64,000 bases of DNA from Melanocharis versteri (lineage: Eukaryota > Chordata > Aves > Passeriformes > Melanocharitidae). Both the position numbers and the translations under genes were made by a program. Below, piece by piece: positions 39,181 to 51,529 of this stretch. Numbering within the stretch: position 1 is the stretch's first letter; every line of letters begins with the position of its first letter. A model generated the notes under the pieces. It was not told where the DNA came from. It worked only from the letters and a program-made list of their open reading frames with translations, and ran no database searches. The stretch spans positions 681,176-745,175 of the forward strand of contig VZTG01003732.1 in the NCBI GenBank assembly GCA_013397845.1, read 5' to 3'.

Positions 39181-39233
39181 AGGAAAACCTTCATTTATTT
39201 TTCATTATTAATTTTTTATTATATTTAATTTTT

Positions 39234-39257
39234 TATATATGCGCACATGTATATATA
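39234..39257. other. 24 bp strictly alternating purine-pyrimidine tract
   Basis: TATATATGCGCACATG followed by TATATATA alternates pyrimidine and purine without a break. Such tracts can adopt Z-DNA or cruciform structure. No functional evidence is available. Confidence 0.7.
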
Positions 39258-41737
39258 AAAAAATTTTCTTGTGAAAGATGTTAAATTGCAAACTCTATAT
39301 AAGAAACCTGCCAGCATGGCCTGATGTCGGATGGTAACCTCTGTAAACTTTCTCAAAGAGCTTTTTTTTTCTGAGAAAGGTGACACAAATTAAGAGTGGC
39401 TCCTTTCAGGACTGACAAACCCCCTCTCTCTAACTGGCATTAACTGTAGTGCTTTTTCTTTGGTGTCGTGGACATGCAGCATGGATTCCTCTCAGCTATG
39501 TTGAAGTGTTTGGTGTTGAAAGATACATCTGAATTATTTACCATAAGATCTCTTTATAGTTGATAGAAAGAAATAAGCACTCTCAAAGGTGCAATTCGTC
39601 TCCTATTGAAGGAGACACCAAGCATGGGGTACTGAAGTGCATCCTATTCCCTGGTAAGAATGAGACAAGCCTTGGCATTTGGTCAGATAATTCCCACTCA
39701 GAGATGCTGGGACTTGGGCTGAGGTCACTGATCTATTTTGTGTAGCTGGACACAGAGAAAGCAGCACCTCCCAGCTCCTGTGCTGGGCCTGGGAAAGGCT
39801 TCTCCTGTCCTATACTGCGTGAAAGCTTAGCGGCAGTGAAAGCTGCTGGGAATGGCAGAGCAGCTTCCTTTGAATGAAGTCAAACCACTCAATGTGCAGA
39901 AACTCACCAGCCCAAGCTGGTCCAGCCTTTGCAGCGTTGGGCTGGGGCTCTGCGCAGAGCTTTCTGTGGGTGCTGGAGGGAAGATATTGCGACGGCAAAG
40001 CGAGCACAGGCACTGAGTGCTCTCCACAGGTGGGCTACTTGACCAGCATGCCAATCAGCCTTCACCCCTGGAACAGCCACTCCTAATTCCTCTCGGGAAG
40101 AGCTGATGGGTCGGCTGGAAATGCTTTAAGGTATGTTTGGCTTTCTGGAATTGCTTTCACAGACCAATTTCTTTTTCATTGGGTCTCATGTGAGAATAAA
40201 CTCATTAGCTTTCTGATATGATTCCCTGAATGGCTGACTCATGAATTCTTCTAAAGTTTCAAATTTTCATGAACATAGCACATAGGATTTTGCTGGTAAA
40301 CTGAATTTAGCCTTCTTTTCAGTCCTTGTTTAGGATTTTTATCTAATTTATGCTGGTGCTTCTCATTTCTTGCTTCCTCTGCTTAATGTTCCCAAAGATG
40401 TGATTGACTGCACCTGAAGTTACAGCTTCTTGGCCTGTTAGAAAAAGAAATGAATTGGCCCCAGTAAATCACTAAGCTAAAATTCATGTGATAATACTTT
40501 TGCTGATTGGTTATAGTCTTCCATTATGGAAAACTCAATAAAATCTTAATTAGAAAAAAAAAAAAAAACAGATAAGGAAAAAGCAAGTAAAACCATTTTT
40601 AAAACATCCTGAAGTTCCCTATTCTTTATCAGTTCCTTTGATAGTATTGAATAGATACTTACTCTGCTTTGGAACTCTACAAATGTCATTGCTGAGCTAC
40701 TGATTCTGCCGAAAGGACGAGGATCAGATGAGGAAAATTCAAGGTATGAAAGAGTGTGCCCACTGCCAAAGTGAATACCTGTGCATATTCCATAAAAGAT
40801 TTCTGCATATGGTATTTTTAAATTTTTGCCAGCCACTCTCATGTCTTCCTGATGTATTGTTATACATGGAATGACCTTTCCGTGTAGTTGCAGTTGTAGA
40901 GTGTAAAGAAACCTCCCCACCATTCTGCATCCTGAATGTGCACAACAGAAAAGGATGAAGAGATTTCTTCCTGTTATAAAACCTGTTTGACTGTGTTGAA
41001 TACAAAAAATGAGAGACAGCAAGAAATAAAATTCGACAAGTTCCTCCCACCCCCTTTTTTGCCAGAAGAATTAATTGTATGTTTCCTATGAAGCAAAGCA
41101 CAATAGGGTTTTATGGTACATTTCTTGTGGTTTTGTTACACTGCCACTGAAAATACAGAATTTTCTGAAGGTATGTATACCCGGTGTTAAGCATTTCTTC
41201 ACGGAAATCTGAACAAATGCTTAAGGCTCAGATGAAGAAGTGCTTTAGACACCATGAGACTCAGTGGCAATTGACTAGTGGCAAGGCTTTACTAGAGACC
41301 AGGTTAGGGACCACCCTCTGTCCATGATGCCATGGAACAGATTATTTTGCCTCGATAAACACAGTTTAACACTCATGTTACTTTCCAGTCCGTATAAAAA
41401 GATTTCTACTTTCAAACTACTTTTTGAGACCATCTTTGGGCTGGGAGAAATCCTGTATGATGGCCAGGCATTGTCAGGGGGATGATGAGCTGGCAAAGGC
41501 CATATCAAGGACAGCACTGACACCTGACGTGTCTGGATGGTCACATGATGGTGCTTGAACCTGTTCACTCAGTTTTCTTTCTTTTTTCTTTTATTTTTAT
41601 CTTTTCTTTCCTGTTGAAAGGCAGACACTGTGTCATATGCATTAAATAGGAGAAAGCTAGGAAACCCAGGTAGGGACGGCCTGAAGTGGGGAACATCGGG
41701 ACACCTAAGCCAACCAATGAAACCCAGTAAAGGGGCT

Positions 41738-41888
41738 GGTATCCCCCAAGGGTCAACACTGTGTCCTGCATTGTTTAACTAATTCCTCAATGTCTTGGAT
41801 GAGGGGGTAGAGCCCCTTCACAGGAAGTTCGCTGATGATATAAAACTGGAAGGAGTGGCTGCTGTGCTGTCATTCAGAAGGATCTCTG
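41738..41888 (+). repeat. CR1 ORF2 RT fragment
   Basis: Translates in one frame as GIPQGSTLCPALFN, a stop, then LDEGVE and KFADDIKLEGVA. This is the RT palm region of CR1 ORF2, with FADD (41828-41839) in place of the catalytic YxDD box. The internal stop and loss of both flanks show that it is dead. About 150 bp remain. The 5' boundary is uncertain, and the sequence before 41738 has no CR1 match that I recognise. Confidence 0.85.
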
Positions 41889-42980
41889 AATTCCTTCTTT
41901 AGATGTGCAAAACATCTGCCCAGCCATTGAACTTAAAGTTAGAAAGAAACGTTTTTTGTAAATACTCTAGGCAACTCAACCACTTATGAAATGACAAAGT
42001 GTTTTAATTGTTTTCTGAATGTAAGAACCTGAGTTCTATAATTAATACACTTTGATTTAAAATATTTCAATATAATTATTTATTTAATGATGCATCCATG
42101 TACATTAATCCCTTAAACTTTTTTGTTCAGTTAGAGTTTTACTTTTTCTTCCAGATGTGTCTCAGGCCATTTGTCACAAAATCTACAGATTATTTGTCTG
42201 CTTTCCACAGGACTTCATTCATAGTCATAGAATTTAGATTTGACTTTAGGCTGGCCTAGATGTTTATGTTAGTGAGTCCTTTGTCTCAGGGACTAGTGAT
42301 GTAAAGGATTTAAACCCACTCCATTTGCTGTCTTTATGAAAATTTGAAGCTGGATGATGATAAAACCCACTTTTGTACCTTCCCACCTGCTGCTGTGCCT
42401 TTTTGCAACAAATAAGGTTGCCTTGTCTTTTAAAACATTTGTGCTTTACCTTTATTAAAGATAATGGGAATTTTCCCCATATGCCAATGGAGTATATCTG
42501 TCAAACTTGAATGCAAAGAAAATGTAATTCTTCCCTGTAGGTGGGATCAGAATATTGTCACTGTACTTTCAATAATATGTCACAAAATATTTAGATCAAA
42601 ATAGCTAAACACTATAAGATTTAGCATGGTGCTTGGAGGTATTGCTTGTCTCTTCTACAATCAGTAAGGCTGAGGTCTTCAAAAAAATTGTTACATTCAA
42701 AAAATAATCATCCTTATGCACAAACAAAAATTGCATGAAATTTCCTAAGTCTAAAGCCCCAATGTTTGGTACATTTGATTTTTTAAAATATATTTTACAT
42801 TTTAAATGGATCATTTTATATGTAATATTTGGATTATTTTCAAAGATTGAAAAACATTGCTGCATGGAAACTGAACAAACTTTTTATCAAAAAAAAATTG
42901 AGTTAAAAGCCTTCAACACTGCTTAATTTTTCCACCTGAGCTAAAAGGTTAGCGAAGCTTGTTTGTTATTTCACATTCTA
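41889..42980. other. unique AT-rich DNA between CR1 fragments
   Basis: No repeat or gene recognised. CATAGTCATAGAATTTAG at about 42223 resembles a CR1 end but the adjoining sequence does not. Confidence 0.5.
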
Positions 42981-43134
42981 TGGTGGATGCCCCATCCCTG
43001 GAAGTGTCCAAGGCCAGGTTGGATGGGGCTCTGTGCAGCCTGGGAGAGTGGAAGCTGTCCCTGCCCATGGCAGGGGAGCTGGAACTGAATGGACTTTACG
43101 GTCCCTTCCAACCCAAACCATTCTGTGATTCTAA
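42981..43134 (+). repeat. CR1 LINE 3' end
   Basis: GGATGCCCCATCCCTGG, GCCAGGTTGGATGGGG, CCTGCCCATGGCAGGG and CCCTTCCAACCCAAACC, then ATTCTGTGATTCTAAG, form a well-preserved avian CR1 3' end of about 150 bp. It is less diverged than the CR1 that follows, so probably younger. Confidence 0.95.
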
Positions 43135-43184
43135 GAAAGAAAGACTTGCTTTGAGTACACTTAGACATTTCTGATTCTCCAACC

Positions 43185-44040
43185 TTGATGAAATCCTGCT
43201 CAGGTTTGTGAAAACCCTAGCTGAGCCAATCCCAGCAGTTTCTCAGTACATTTTGAAAATGTGTGGAGGTGGATCAAGTTTTGGAAGACTGGAAAAGGGC
43301 AAACATAAGACAAATAAAATAAGTCGAGAGGGAAGGTTATAGAATGATGGGCCAATTCTTTTTGTTGGAACGTACTAGATAAAGAAATCCAACAGTACTT
43401 TTTTAGGGTACCTAAAAGAACACCAGATGAGTAAGTAGTAAATTTGTTGGCAGTATGCAGTGAGTGTTAACTCATTTGTCAGGATTTAATCATATCAGAT
43501 CAATCCAAATTTTTTTATGTGCAGTAACATGCCTTAAGGGTATAGACATGATATAGCTAGGCTTTGTTCAGGGTCTCATATAACACAAGCAAGTTGGGGT
43601 TCCTGTAAGTGGCACAAAGGTGTCTGGGGATGCTACATTCAGAGCAGTTGCCAGCGCTTTCCTGTCAAACCGCTATGATGAATTGAGGATCTATCCTACG
43701 CTTAGTATGTTCAGTGTTTTCATTATAATCCAATACCAGGTCATTAGAATATGCTTATTAGAATATGCGATAAGACAGGGCAAGTGAAATATATCTGAAA
43801 GAGGCAGCGAACAGATCGAAAAATAAGAATGAATTCAGAATTGTCACAAGAATTCAGAGAAATAGTGTTGAAAACAACAGAATTTGCTTAAAACAAATGC
43901 ATGGTTTTGCACTTAGGTGAGGATAAATAGCTGAGAAAATACAGTAAGAAAAACAGAGATAAGACAGGTAACAGTCTTGTAAAGAAGTATTTGGACATTA
44001 CAGTGGGTCACAAAATGAATGTAGGTTAAGAGTATTATGC
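43185..44040 (+). repeat. ancient CR1 LINE, 5' part (split by LTR)
   Basis: Recognisable CR1 ORF2 blocks in order: AAGACTGGAAAAGGGCAAA (43286-43304), a TTTGTCAGGATT...TCATATCAGATCAATCC block (about 43476-43507), GACATGATATAGCTAGGC (43545-43562) and TGCATGGTTTTGCACTTAGG (43899-43918). Divergence is high and the region around the RT catalytic box is missing or scrambled. It continues at 45021 after the inserted LTR. Confidence 0.75.
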
Positions 44041-45020
44041 TGTTTGTATCGGTTTTGCCTTGCAACGTTTGGGTAGCTGACGGCAGGGTGGCTACAGGGG
44101 TGACTTTTGTGAGAAGCTGCCAGAAGGTAGCACCTCTGGATAATGTATTTAAGAAGGGTGAAAAAACCGGTGCAACTGCAGCTGGAGGGAGGATTGAGAA
44201 CACGTGGGAGCAGCAGCTTTGCAGGCAGCCAGGTCAGTAAAGAAGGAGAGGCAGGACTGCTCCAGGTGCTACAGCAGGGATTCCCCTGCAGCCCAGAGTG
44301 GTCCATGGGGGAGCAGAGATCCACCTGCAGCCCAAAGGTGGCTGTGACCCTGTGGGAAGCCCATGCTGGAAGAGGCTTCTGGCAGGACTTGTGGCTCCAT
44401 GGAGAAAGGAGCTCATGCTGCAGCTGACCTGCTGGCAGGACTTGTGATGCTCTGGGGTACCCGTGCTGGAGCAGCCTGATCCCAGAGGAACTGCAGCCTG
44501 CGGAGGGACCCACACCAGAGCAGTTTGTGCAGAACTGTAGCCGTGGGAAGGACTCAGTTGGAGGAGTTCATAGAGGACTGACTTCCTTGGGAGGGACTCT
44601 GCACCGGAGCAGGGGAAGACTGTGAGGAGTCCTCCCCCGGAGGAGGAAGGAGCAGCAGAGACAATGTATGACGAACTGACCGCAGCCCCCATTCCCCATC
44701 CCCCTGCGAGGCTGGGAGGAAGAGGTGGAGGAACGGGGAATGAAGTCGAGCCTGAGAAGAAGGGAGTGGTGATGGGAATGTGTTTTAAGATTTGGTTTTA
44801 TTTCTCATTACCCTATTCTGATTTGATTAGTAATAAATTAACCTGATTTCCCCAGGTGAGGTCTGTTTTGTCTATGACAGTCACTGGTAAGTGATCTCTC
44901 TCTGCCCTTATCTAGACCCACGAGACTTTTATTATATTTTCTCTCCCCTGTCCAGCTGAGAGGGGAAGAGACAGAGTGGCTTTGGTGGGCACCTGGCATC
45001 CAGCCACGGTCAGCCCACCA
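44041..45020 (+). mobile_element. solo LTR (~980 bp), probably ERVK-like, inserted in CR1
   Basis: Begins TGTTTGTATCGGTTTTGCC and ends GGTCAGCCCACCA. It contains the blocks of a common avian LTR: GGCTACAGGGGTGACTTTTG, TATTTAAG (44146-44153, TATA-like), a GC-rich array of degenerate units around CACGCTGGAGCAG-like motifs (about 44260-44620), CAGAGACAATG, and AATAAA (44832-44837) followed by CAGGTGAGGTCTGTTTTG. Flanking hexamers TTATGC (44035-44040) and TACTGC (45021-45026) look like a decayed 6 bp target duplication, fitting the ERVK class. No internal genes flank it, so it is a solo LTR. The long frames inside it on both strands (for example 43998-44513 and 44234-44692 minus) are GC-rich repeat translations and not cellular genes. 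Confidence 0.85.
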
Positions 45021-45560
45021 TACTGCTGCACAGAGGTCAAACATCACACTGGGATTTATAAACAGCAGCACAGTCCATAAAATTTGCAATGTAATTCTTC
45101 ACAACATTGTTATGGTTTCTTAGAAGTGAACCAGCTGGATGGAGTACAGAGGGAGGCTATGAGGAATGTCTGGGACTGGGTTTTTGGTCTCTTTAGAACA
45201 TACAAGATAGAAAGGAGAGGTTATATCAGTGTATGAATACATAAAAAAGCTGCAAAAAGAATGTCTCCTATGGCTGGGAAGAGTAAGGCAAGAAATAAAT
45301 CTCGAGCTGCAGACAGACAATTTTACTTAGAATTTTAGGAATGTTTTTCTCATAGTAGGAATTGGTAGGCATTGTGGTTGCTTAAGAATGCTTCACAATG
45401 CCCCTCACTAGAGGTATTAAAGAACAGGCTCAGCAAGCAGGGATAAGGTAGTTTGGGAATATGACAGCTAGACTAGTTCCTTGTTATAGGAAGAAAAATG
45501 AACTAGATAATCAGTTCGAGTGCCTTGTAACCAGTCTGTGTTTGTGCAGTTTTGTTGTCT
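45021..45560 (+). repeat. ancient CR1 LINE, 3' part (split by LTR)
   Basis: Resumes the CR1 broken at 44040: AGGTCAAACATCACACTGG, then GTGAACCAGCTGGATGGAG, TATCAGTGTATGAATACAT and GTATTAAAGAACAGGCTC, each matching successive CR1 ORF2/3' blocks. Joined across the LTR the order is continuous, which fixes the insertion point. The 3' octamers are not preserved. Confidence 0.75.
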
Positions 45561-45643
45561 GTCTAGACCTGGTCCAGGGAAAAAGCTATGACAGTAGACT
45601 GTCTCCCTTTGTTCTTATCTACACCATCCCCTCTTCCCTGCAG

Positions 45644-45700
45644 GTCTCTGGCAGGTCCAGAGAGCATGAACACAGTTGCAGTGGCTCCTCCATCATACTG
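45644..45700 (+). other. 57 bp exon-like segment (unproven)
   Basis: Preceded by a strong acceptor (CATCCCCTCTTCCCTGCAG, ending 45643) and followed by a consensus-like donor (CTG|GTGAGTAAT at 45701). It is 57 bp, so the phase is kept. Two forward frames are open: VSGRSREHEHSCSG... and SLAGPESMNTVAVAPPSY. I recognise neither. It lies between an ancient CR1 and a younger CR1. Splice signals on both sides are the best in the window. It could be a lncRNA exon or chance. Confidence 0.2.
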
Positions 45701-45788
45701 GTGAGTAATATTTCTAAGTGATAACAGCAATTATAAATATATGTATAACATATATTTAGAAACCACCAATCTGGGCTTTCCTGTTTAC

Positions 45789-46633
45789 CTGCTGGAGGGT
45801 CAGAAGGCTAAACAGAGGGATCTGGACAGGGTGGATTGATGGGTCAAGGCTGATGGTGTTAAGTTCAACCAGGCCAGGTGCTGGGTCCTGCCCTTGGGTC
45901 ACAGCAACCCCTGCGGTGCCACAGGCTGGGGCAGAGTGGCTGGAAAGCTGCCCAGTGGAAAAGGACCTGGGGGGGCTGGTGACAGCAGCTGAACACGAGC
46001 CAGGTGTGCCCAGGGGGCCAAGGAGGCCGATGGCACCTGGGCTGTACCAGGAACAGAGTGGTCAGTGGGACCAGGGCAGTGACTGTCCGTTTGTGCTGGG
46101 CACTGGTGAGGTAGCAGCTCAAATCCTGCGGTCAGTTTTGGATCCCTCCCTGCAATAAAGACACTGCGTTGCTGGAGCATATCCAGAGAAGGGCAACAGA
46201 GCTGGGGAAGGATCTGGAGCACAGGTTTGATGAGGAGCAACTGTGGAACTTGGGGGTGTTTAGCCTGGAGGAAAGGAGGCTCAGGGAGGATGTTATCACT
46301 CTCTACAACTCTGTGAAAAGAGGCTTGTAACCAGGTCGGTGTTGAACTCCTCTCCCAGGTAATAAGCTATAGGATGAGAGGAAATAGCCTCAAGTTGTGC
46401 CAAGGGAGGTTTAGATTGGATATTAAGAAACATTTCTTTACTGAAAGTGTTGTCAAGCGCTGGAACAGGCTGCCCAGGGAAGCGTTGGAGTCACCATCCC
46501 TGGAGGTGTTAAAGGATGTGTTGATGTGGCACTTACAGACATGGTTCAGTGATGGGCTTGTCAGTGCTGGGTTAATGGTTGAACTTGATAATCTTAAAGG
46601 CGTTTTCTAACCTAAGCAATTCTAAGATTCTAT
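45789..46633 (+). repeat. CR1 LINE, 845 bp 3' portion
   Basis: The longest well-aligned CR1 here. It starts in ORF2 (GCTGGAGGGTCAGAAGGC), runs through GAGTGGCTGGAAAGCTGCCC, GAGAAGGGCAACAGAGCTGG and TTTAGATTGGATATTAAG, then CATTTCTTTACTGAAAG, CTGGAACAGGCTGCCC and ATGGTTGAACTTGATAATC, and ends CTAAGATTCTAT. Frameshifts and stops break ORF2. The forward frame 46374-46610 keeps the C-terminus (GRFRLDIKKHFFTESVVKRW, then LPREALESPSLEVL). It is 5'-truncated, as is usual for CR1. Confidence 0.95.
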
Positions 46634-49600
46634 ATTTGTTGTTGGTCAATGGTCAATGAAGCAAACTGTTTATTCAGACACCTACATAACTGTTCTGACT
46701 TCCAAAGGTTGAACAGCTATGACTTCTACCAAAATTACTGTGAGCTTCAAACTCTTGAAACTTCTGCAGTTTAGATTCTTCTGCAGAAATGTTTAATGGT
46801 CTTTAAAGGGATAAATTATTTTTATTTAAGCTGTTGCTTATGTTCAAATCAGAACTGACATTTTGAAAAGTCAACGTACAATGAAATGCCAGAAAAATAT
46901 TTGTTAGACTTCTTGTCATTTGTGGTCATGCTACCCCTCCTGTTTTTGTAAAAACAGGAAGATATTAACCTCATGTATGTCTGCAGTCAATGTAAGAACT
47001 CCCGTTCCCTAGTGATCTTCAAAGCAAAAATACTTGGAATAAGCATGAGGGCTGTGCTATATCATAAAGAGTCATGATTCTTCCTTTAGCACAGACTTTA
47101 AGAAAAACAAGCAAACTGCAAACAAAAATCATGACAGCCTTTCTTCCTGATGTCTGTACAGTGTATTGGTGGATCTTTCTTTTGATGCTGCAATAATAAA
47201 TAACAGATTTTGCTGTATGCTTGGAAGACTTCAAAGCTTGCTAATGCTTTCAATTTTATTAAAATGTTCCACAGCCAGGTTTGTTCAATATGTTTTTTGA
47301 ATTTCACTGGCAATATCTCTCACTCTCTGTGCTTCGAAATGTTAGTGGGTTTTTTGTTTATTTGTTTGCTTGTTTGTTTTTGTTGTTGGTTGCTTGTTTT
47401 CATTTGGTTATTTGACCATAGCACTACCATTAACAGCCAAATAAACTATAAGAGAGAAAACACTGAACCCTGCAAGGTGTTGCTATTGCTCTAAAATAAT
47501 TACTGCAGGTGCAGCACAGGAATACTGGTGGCCACAAGGATGCTTCAAAGGTGAGTGGTTGGCAGCTGGATAATAAACTCTGTTCTGAACTAGTCCCTGT
47601 TTAGATCTCTGATGGAGAGGGTGAAATGGGCTTGTTATTTCCCTTTGATGGTGTGTAAGAGGGCCAGATAGCTGAATTCTTTGCACATAGCAGATTGCAG
47701 AGACTGCTGCCTAGCTATGGGTGGGATCTGCAGTTATGATTTGGCATTTCTTTTCCCCAGGGGATGGTGAAATACAGTGAATATAAATGCCTATTTCACC
47801 ATGTGGAGCCACAAAGTGTTCCCAGCACTGGCTGGGGAATGGGTGCAGAGATGAAAGGCTTTGTGGTGGGACTCTGGCTAAAAAAGGACTGTTAGGTTCC
47901 TCAGAAATCTGCTGCTGCTGTCTGCCCTTGCCTCCACTGTGGATGCCACAGTTTTCTGGGTAACGGAAGACATAATCTGACATAATTCTGAAGTATTTTC
48001 ATAGTGATTGTTCCCATATGTTGGTAAGCACGAGTGAATTCTCAGAACTGTTTTAGGTACTAGACTTCTTTTTTTGAAATTACTGCTTACTAATTCAAGC
48101 AGGCCGAGGGGTCAAAGACAGTTTTACAAGTCCTTATACTTTACATGGAATGTCTTTCCTTTTCCAGCTGTTGCTGAAAGCTTAAAATTATGGGAATATT
48201 TTTTTAGGGCAGGCCTAAACCACAAAGACTTTATGTGGGTTTGGACTAGCAGCTTGTCATTTTGGAAATTCTTTTAAGGATGAGCCTGAATTCCCAGGCT
48301 TATAATTATTTTTTTGATTTGGACTAATCCCTAAATTTTATTACCACTTCTATTTTTATTCTCTTATGAAAGGACAGAATATCTCAAAAAAAAAGGCAAG
48401 TTCAGACAAGAATAACAAAAAAATTAGCCACTCTTCCTTTCTTGCAAACTTCCTTTTATGAGGGATGTATGTCTCTGAAAGTCTGCAAAGGTTTTTGTGA
48501 ACAAAAGAGCTATTAGGACTCTACTTTAGCTCCAGTGCTCCACTCTCTCTACAAAACTCTTGCTATGGTGATGTCCAGGCTGTCCTTCTGCTATATATAT
48601 CATACAAAAGTTATTCAAACAAAATCATCTCACACAGTCCACAGGTGTGTTACTGGTACATGCTTTGATGTGATTCTTCAACCTGCTTGTTGTTCCTCAT
48701 ATCTAAGGAGTAAAGATATTTGTTGAAATGTAAAGGTGATTATTTCAAAATGGGTTAAAAAAAGGGAACGGACAAGCAACCCAGCATTTGAGGGTGGAAG
48801 TCCTAGGATTTTAAGAGATAGATAACAAGAACATCTAGAATACAAGTTCTTACTACCAACATTTCTGTAAGGAAAAGTAAAAGCTCATGCTTAAAGATTT
48901 AAGGCTGACTAACTCCAAGGGATTAGGCTGAGATCTTTACGGAAGCAGATTATTTTTATCTTTTCCTAAAGCTTTCTCTGAAGCATCTTGTGATGGTCGT
49001 GAATAGGGATAGGATATTGTAATAGATCAGCACGAGCTGAGGTGAGACTTTTACTGGGTGATGCACTCCTTCCTATCACTATGGCTGATCACAGACAAAA
49101 AACGCTGAAGGGAGCCCTTGGGTACCTCTACTGTCTTGTGTACAATTTTGCTGCAAACTGCCTTCAGAGTAAGGAACAAAATGTTCTGATTCTCTCTCTC
49201 TTTTTCTGACAATTGCATCTTCTATCTAGAAATTATCTCTAAAATACCCCAAAGTGTTGGTATTCAACATGGAGATGACCAGTAGGCACTGTTTTACAAC
49301 TGCAGAAGAAAACTGATTTGGAGTGAAATGGAATTTTTCAGACACTATCTTTTGTATTTAACAGGTGATGTGAGCACTGATTGTTGCTGCTGACAGTGAT
49401 GTGAAAGCATGGAATATGTACAGCTGTTCCCCTGTCCGCTGCTGAGAAAGTACTGGGAGCAGAACTTCGTCCTTGGAGAGCTCCAGGGCCAAAGAAACAA
49501 GAAGGTTCTGATCACCAAATTCCTTGGCTATTACGTAAATTTTTAAAAAGTTCACGGTGAGAAGTCCAAGGGAGAGAAACCTATGGACTCACAGGGGCAA

Positions 49601-51529
49601 AAGCAGCAACCAGAGTGGGCACAGAAAACTAGCAGGGCAAGTCCCCGTTTTGTGCAAGCCCTTGCCCCACCTCCTCAGAGGTTTCCCTATCAACTACCAT
49701 CAGTACCTGGTTATCAGCAAAAGCGTTGCTCTGTCCTCCTCACAAGCTGCTTATCACCAGAGGTAGGAGCTGCACATACATATTCCAGTCCTTCTCCCAC
49801 AAATACTTGTCATTAAATATGACAGGCTTCTGAAGAAGTATTGTTACTTGTAAATAAAATATGGTTGCTAAGAGACACTATGATTAACATGCTGACAATA
49901 CAACCTTCTTTGATTGTTTGGGCACCAATTGTCTGCTTCTGTAATCAGTGAGGAAATAATTTTTTTGGAGGAGATTTGTCAGGCTGAGAAAACTAGGGTT
50001 TTTTTAGTTTCTTTTTAAATTAAATTAGAGCCTAGTGTTTCCATACAAAGAAAGGGTCTCCAAGCCATAACTCTTATATATTTTTTTTTGGCACATCGTA
50101 AGTTTTGTGTTTCTGTTTATGTTAATTTTTCAGCTAGGAAAATAAGGTTAGTGTTAATAATGTATCTGTCAAAATATTCAAATAAAGAAAACTGGAAGCT
50201 CAGGCTCATTAAATTTTTATGTGTAAATTCAATATATTAATTTTCTTTTTGCTGGTTCTAGTCTCATTTTGAATTTCTCCTACTCTCAAATTCTTATAGT
50301 TATTTGGGACTTTCAAACTTAACTTTTTTTGATCTACATCTAGAAACTACCCACACCACTATTCCTGTACAGAGCAAGGGATTTGAGTCTTCTTTTCCAT
50401 TAGAAGGAGATAGAAAATGGTGGTGATTCTTCTTTTTCCACTAGATTGACTCTGGTGCTAATGGGTGAGGCGTGGTGAAAGGAGACGAGCACGCAGAAGT
50501 CATCCTTCTCAGGCTGAAAATTACCCTTCTCACCTTCTGTAACTGGATGTGTAACTGCACTTGCATATGTTGTAACAGATGGTGTTTCACCGAAGAATGG
50601 CTGAAAACGGCACCTTCCTACCCAATGTTTCTGCCTGCTGTGTGTATTTAGAGTCATGTCTTCTTACTACAGTGTTTAAAAAGAAGTTGTATTGCCTATT
50701 AGTCTTGCAGAGCCAACTGAGAGATGATGGGTGGCATCTCTTTTCTGCTAATGTGAATGGTATTCCAAGCACAAAGCACCTGTGCTAGCACATGGAAAAA
50801 ATGGTTCTGCACAGGTACCTGTGTAGGCACAGCCTGCAGGCAGTGAAGATGCCTGCTGGAGCCCAGTTCAGCCTGGATGTCCTCTGCAGTGGTGACAGAT
50901 ACAAAGGTAAAAATCCCTCTTCTGAGACCTTACAGTAAATGTTAATTTCCAGAATTTCAGAAAAATAAACTTACTATATTTTTATTTCTACTTGGGGATG
51001 GACTAAACCATAGGTTTTGCAACACAACACCTGTGTGTTCACTGTTCTTGTGTAATAAACATGGATGATTGTGCTACAAGTGAGAGGATGCCTTGGAGTA
51101 GCTATACCTGTTAAAAATAAACCTAAATGCATAGATATTTACCTACTGATTGAAAAGCACTATGACTTTCAGAAGGAGCTGAATGCCTTAGAAGATAAGT
51201 AGAAGAGTAAAGAAAATAGGTGATTTGTAGTTTGTTGAGCTGTACAAAGAAAGGTAACGGTTTGGCTGTTAAACACACAGACACAAAATCAAATTTCCCT
51301 TTCCATCAAGTGCAAACAGATTACATCTAACCAGTGTAGTGTTACCTAAATAAATGTTGCTAGGTTCCATTGGACAGTTGACTGAAACCCTGAGGTATAT
51401 TAGAATACAGTCATTGGTGGTGTGCATATCTGCCCACGTACTGATTATGCTGAGCAACATAGGTAATCCTGGTTATCCTATGGCACATAAGTATTGGGAG
51501 TAGAGAAGATGGTATTCTTGGTTTGACAA
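46634..51529. other. unique DNA, no gene called
   Basis: No repeat apart from a TTTG-rich tract at about 47345-47400 and short A/T runs. Open frames reach 94 codons without recognisable content. Confidence 0.5.

Larger units (their letters stand above)
35476..41737. other. mostly unique DNA, no gene called
   Basis: Contains a GC-richer patch at about 37000-37800 with overlapping chance frames on both strands. The 158-codon minus-strand frame 40546-41022 is the longest outside repeats, but it has no motif I recognise and lies in AT-rich DNA where one such frame is expected by chance. Confidence 0.5.

Noticed and set aside
40546..41022. 158-codon minus-strand open frame
   Set aside because: No motif or family recognised. 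About one frame of this length is expected by chance in 64 kb of AT-rich DNA, and it ends in a poly-Phe translation of an A run.
43998..44692. Long minus-strand frames of 171 and 152 codons
   Set aside because: They lie entirely in the GC-rich degenerate array of the LTR, which has few stop codons on either strand.
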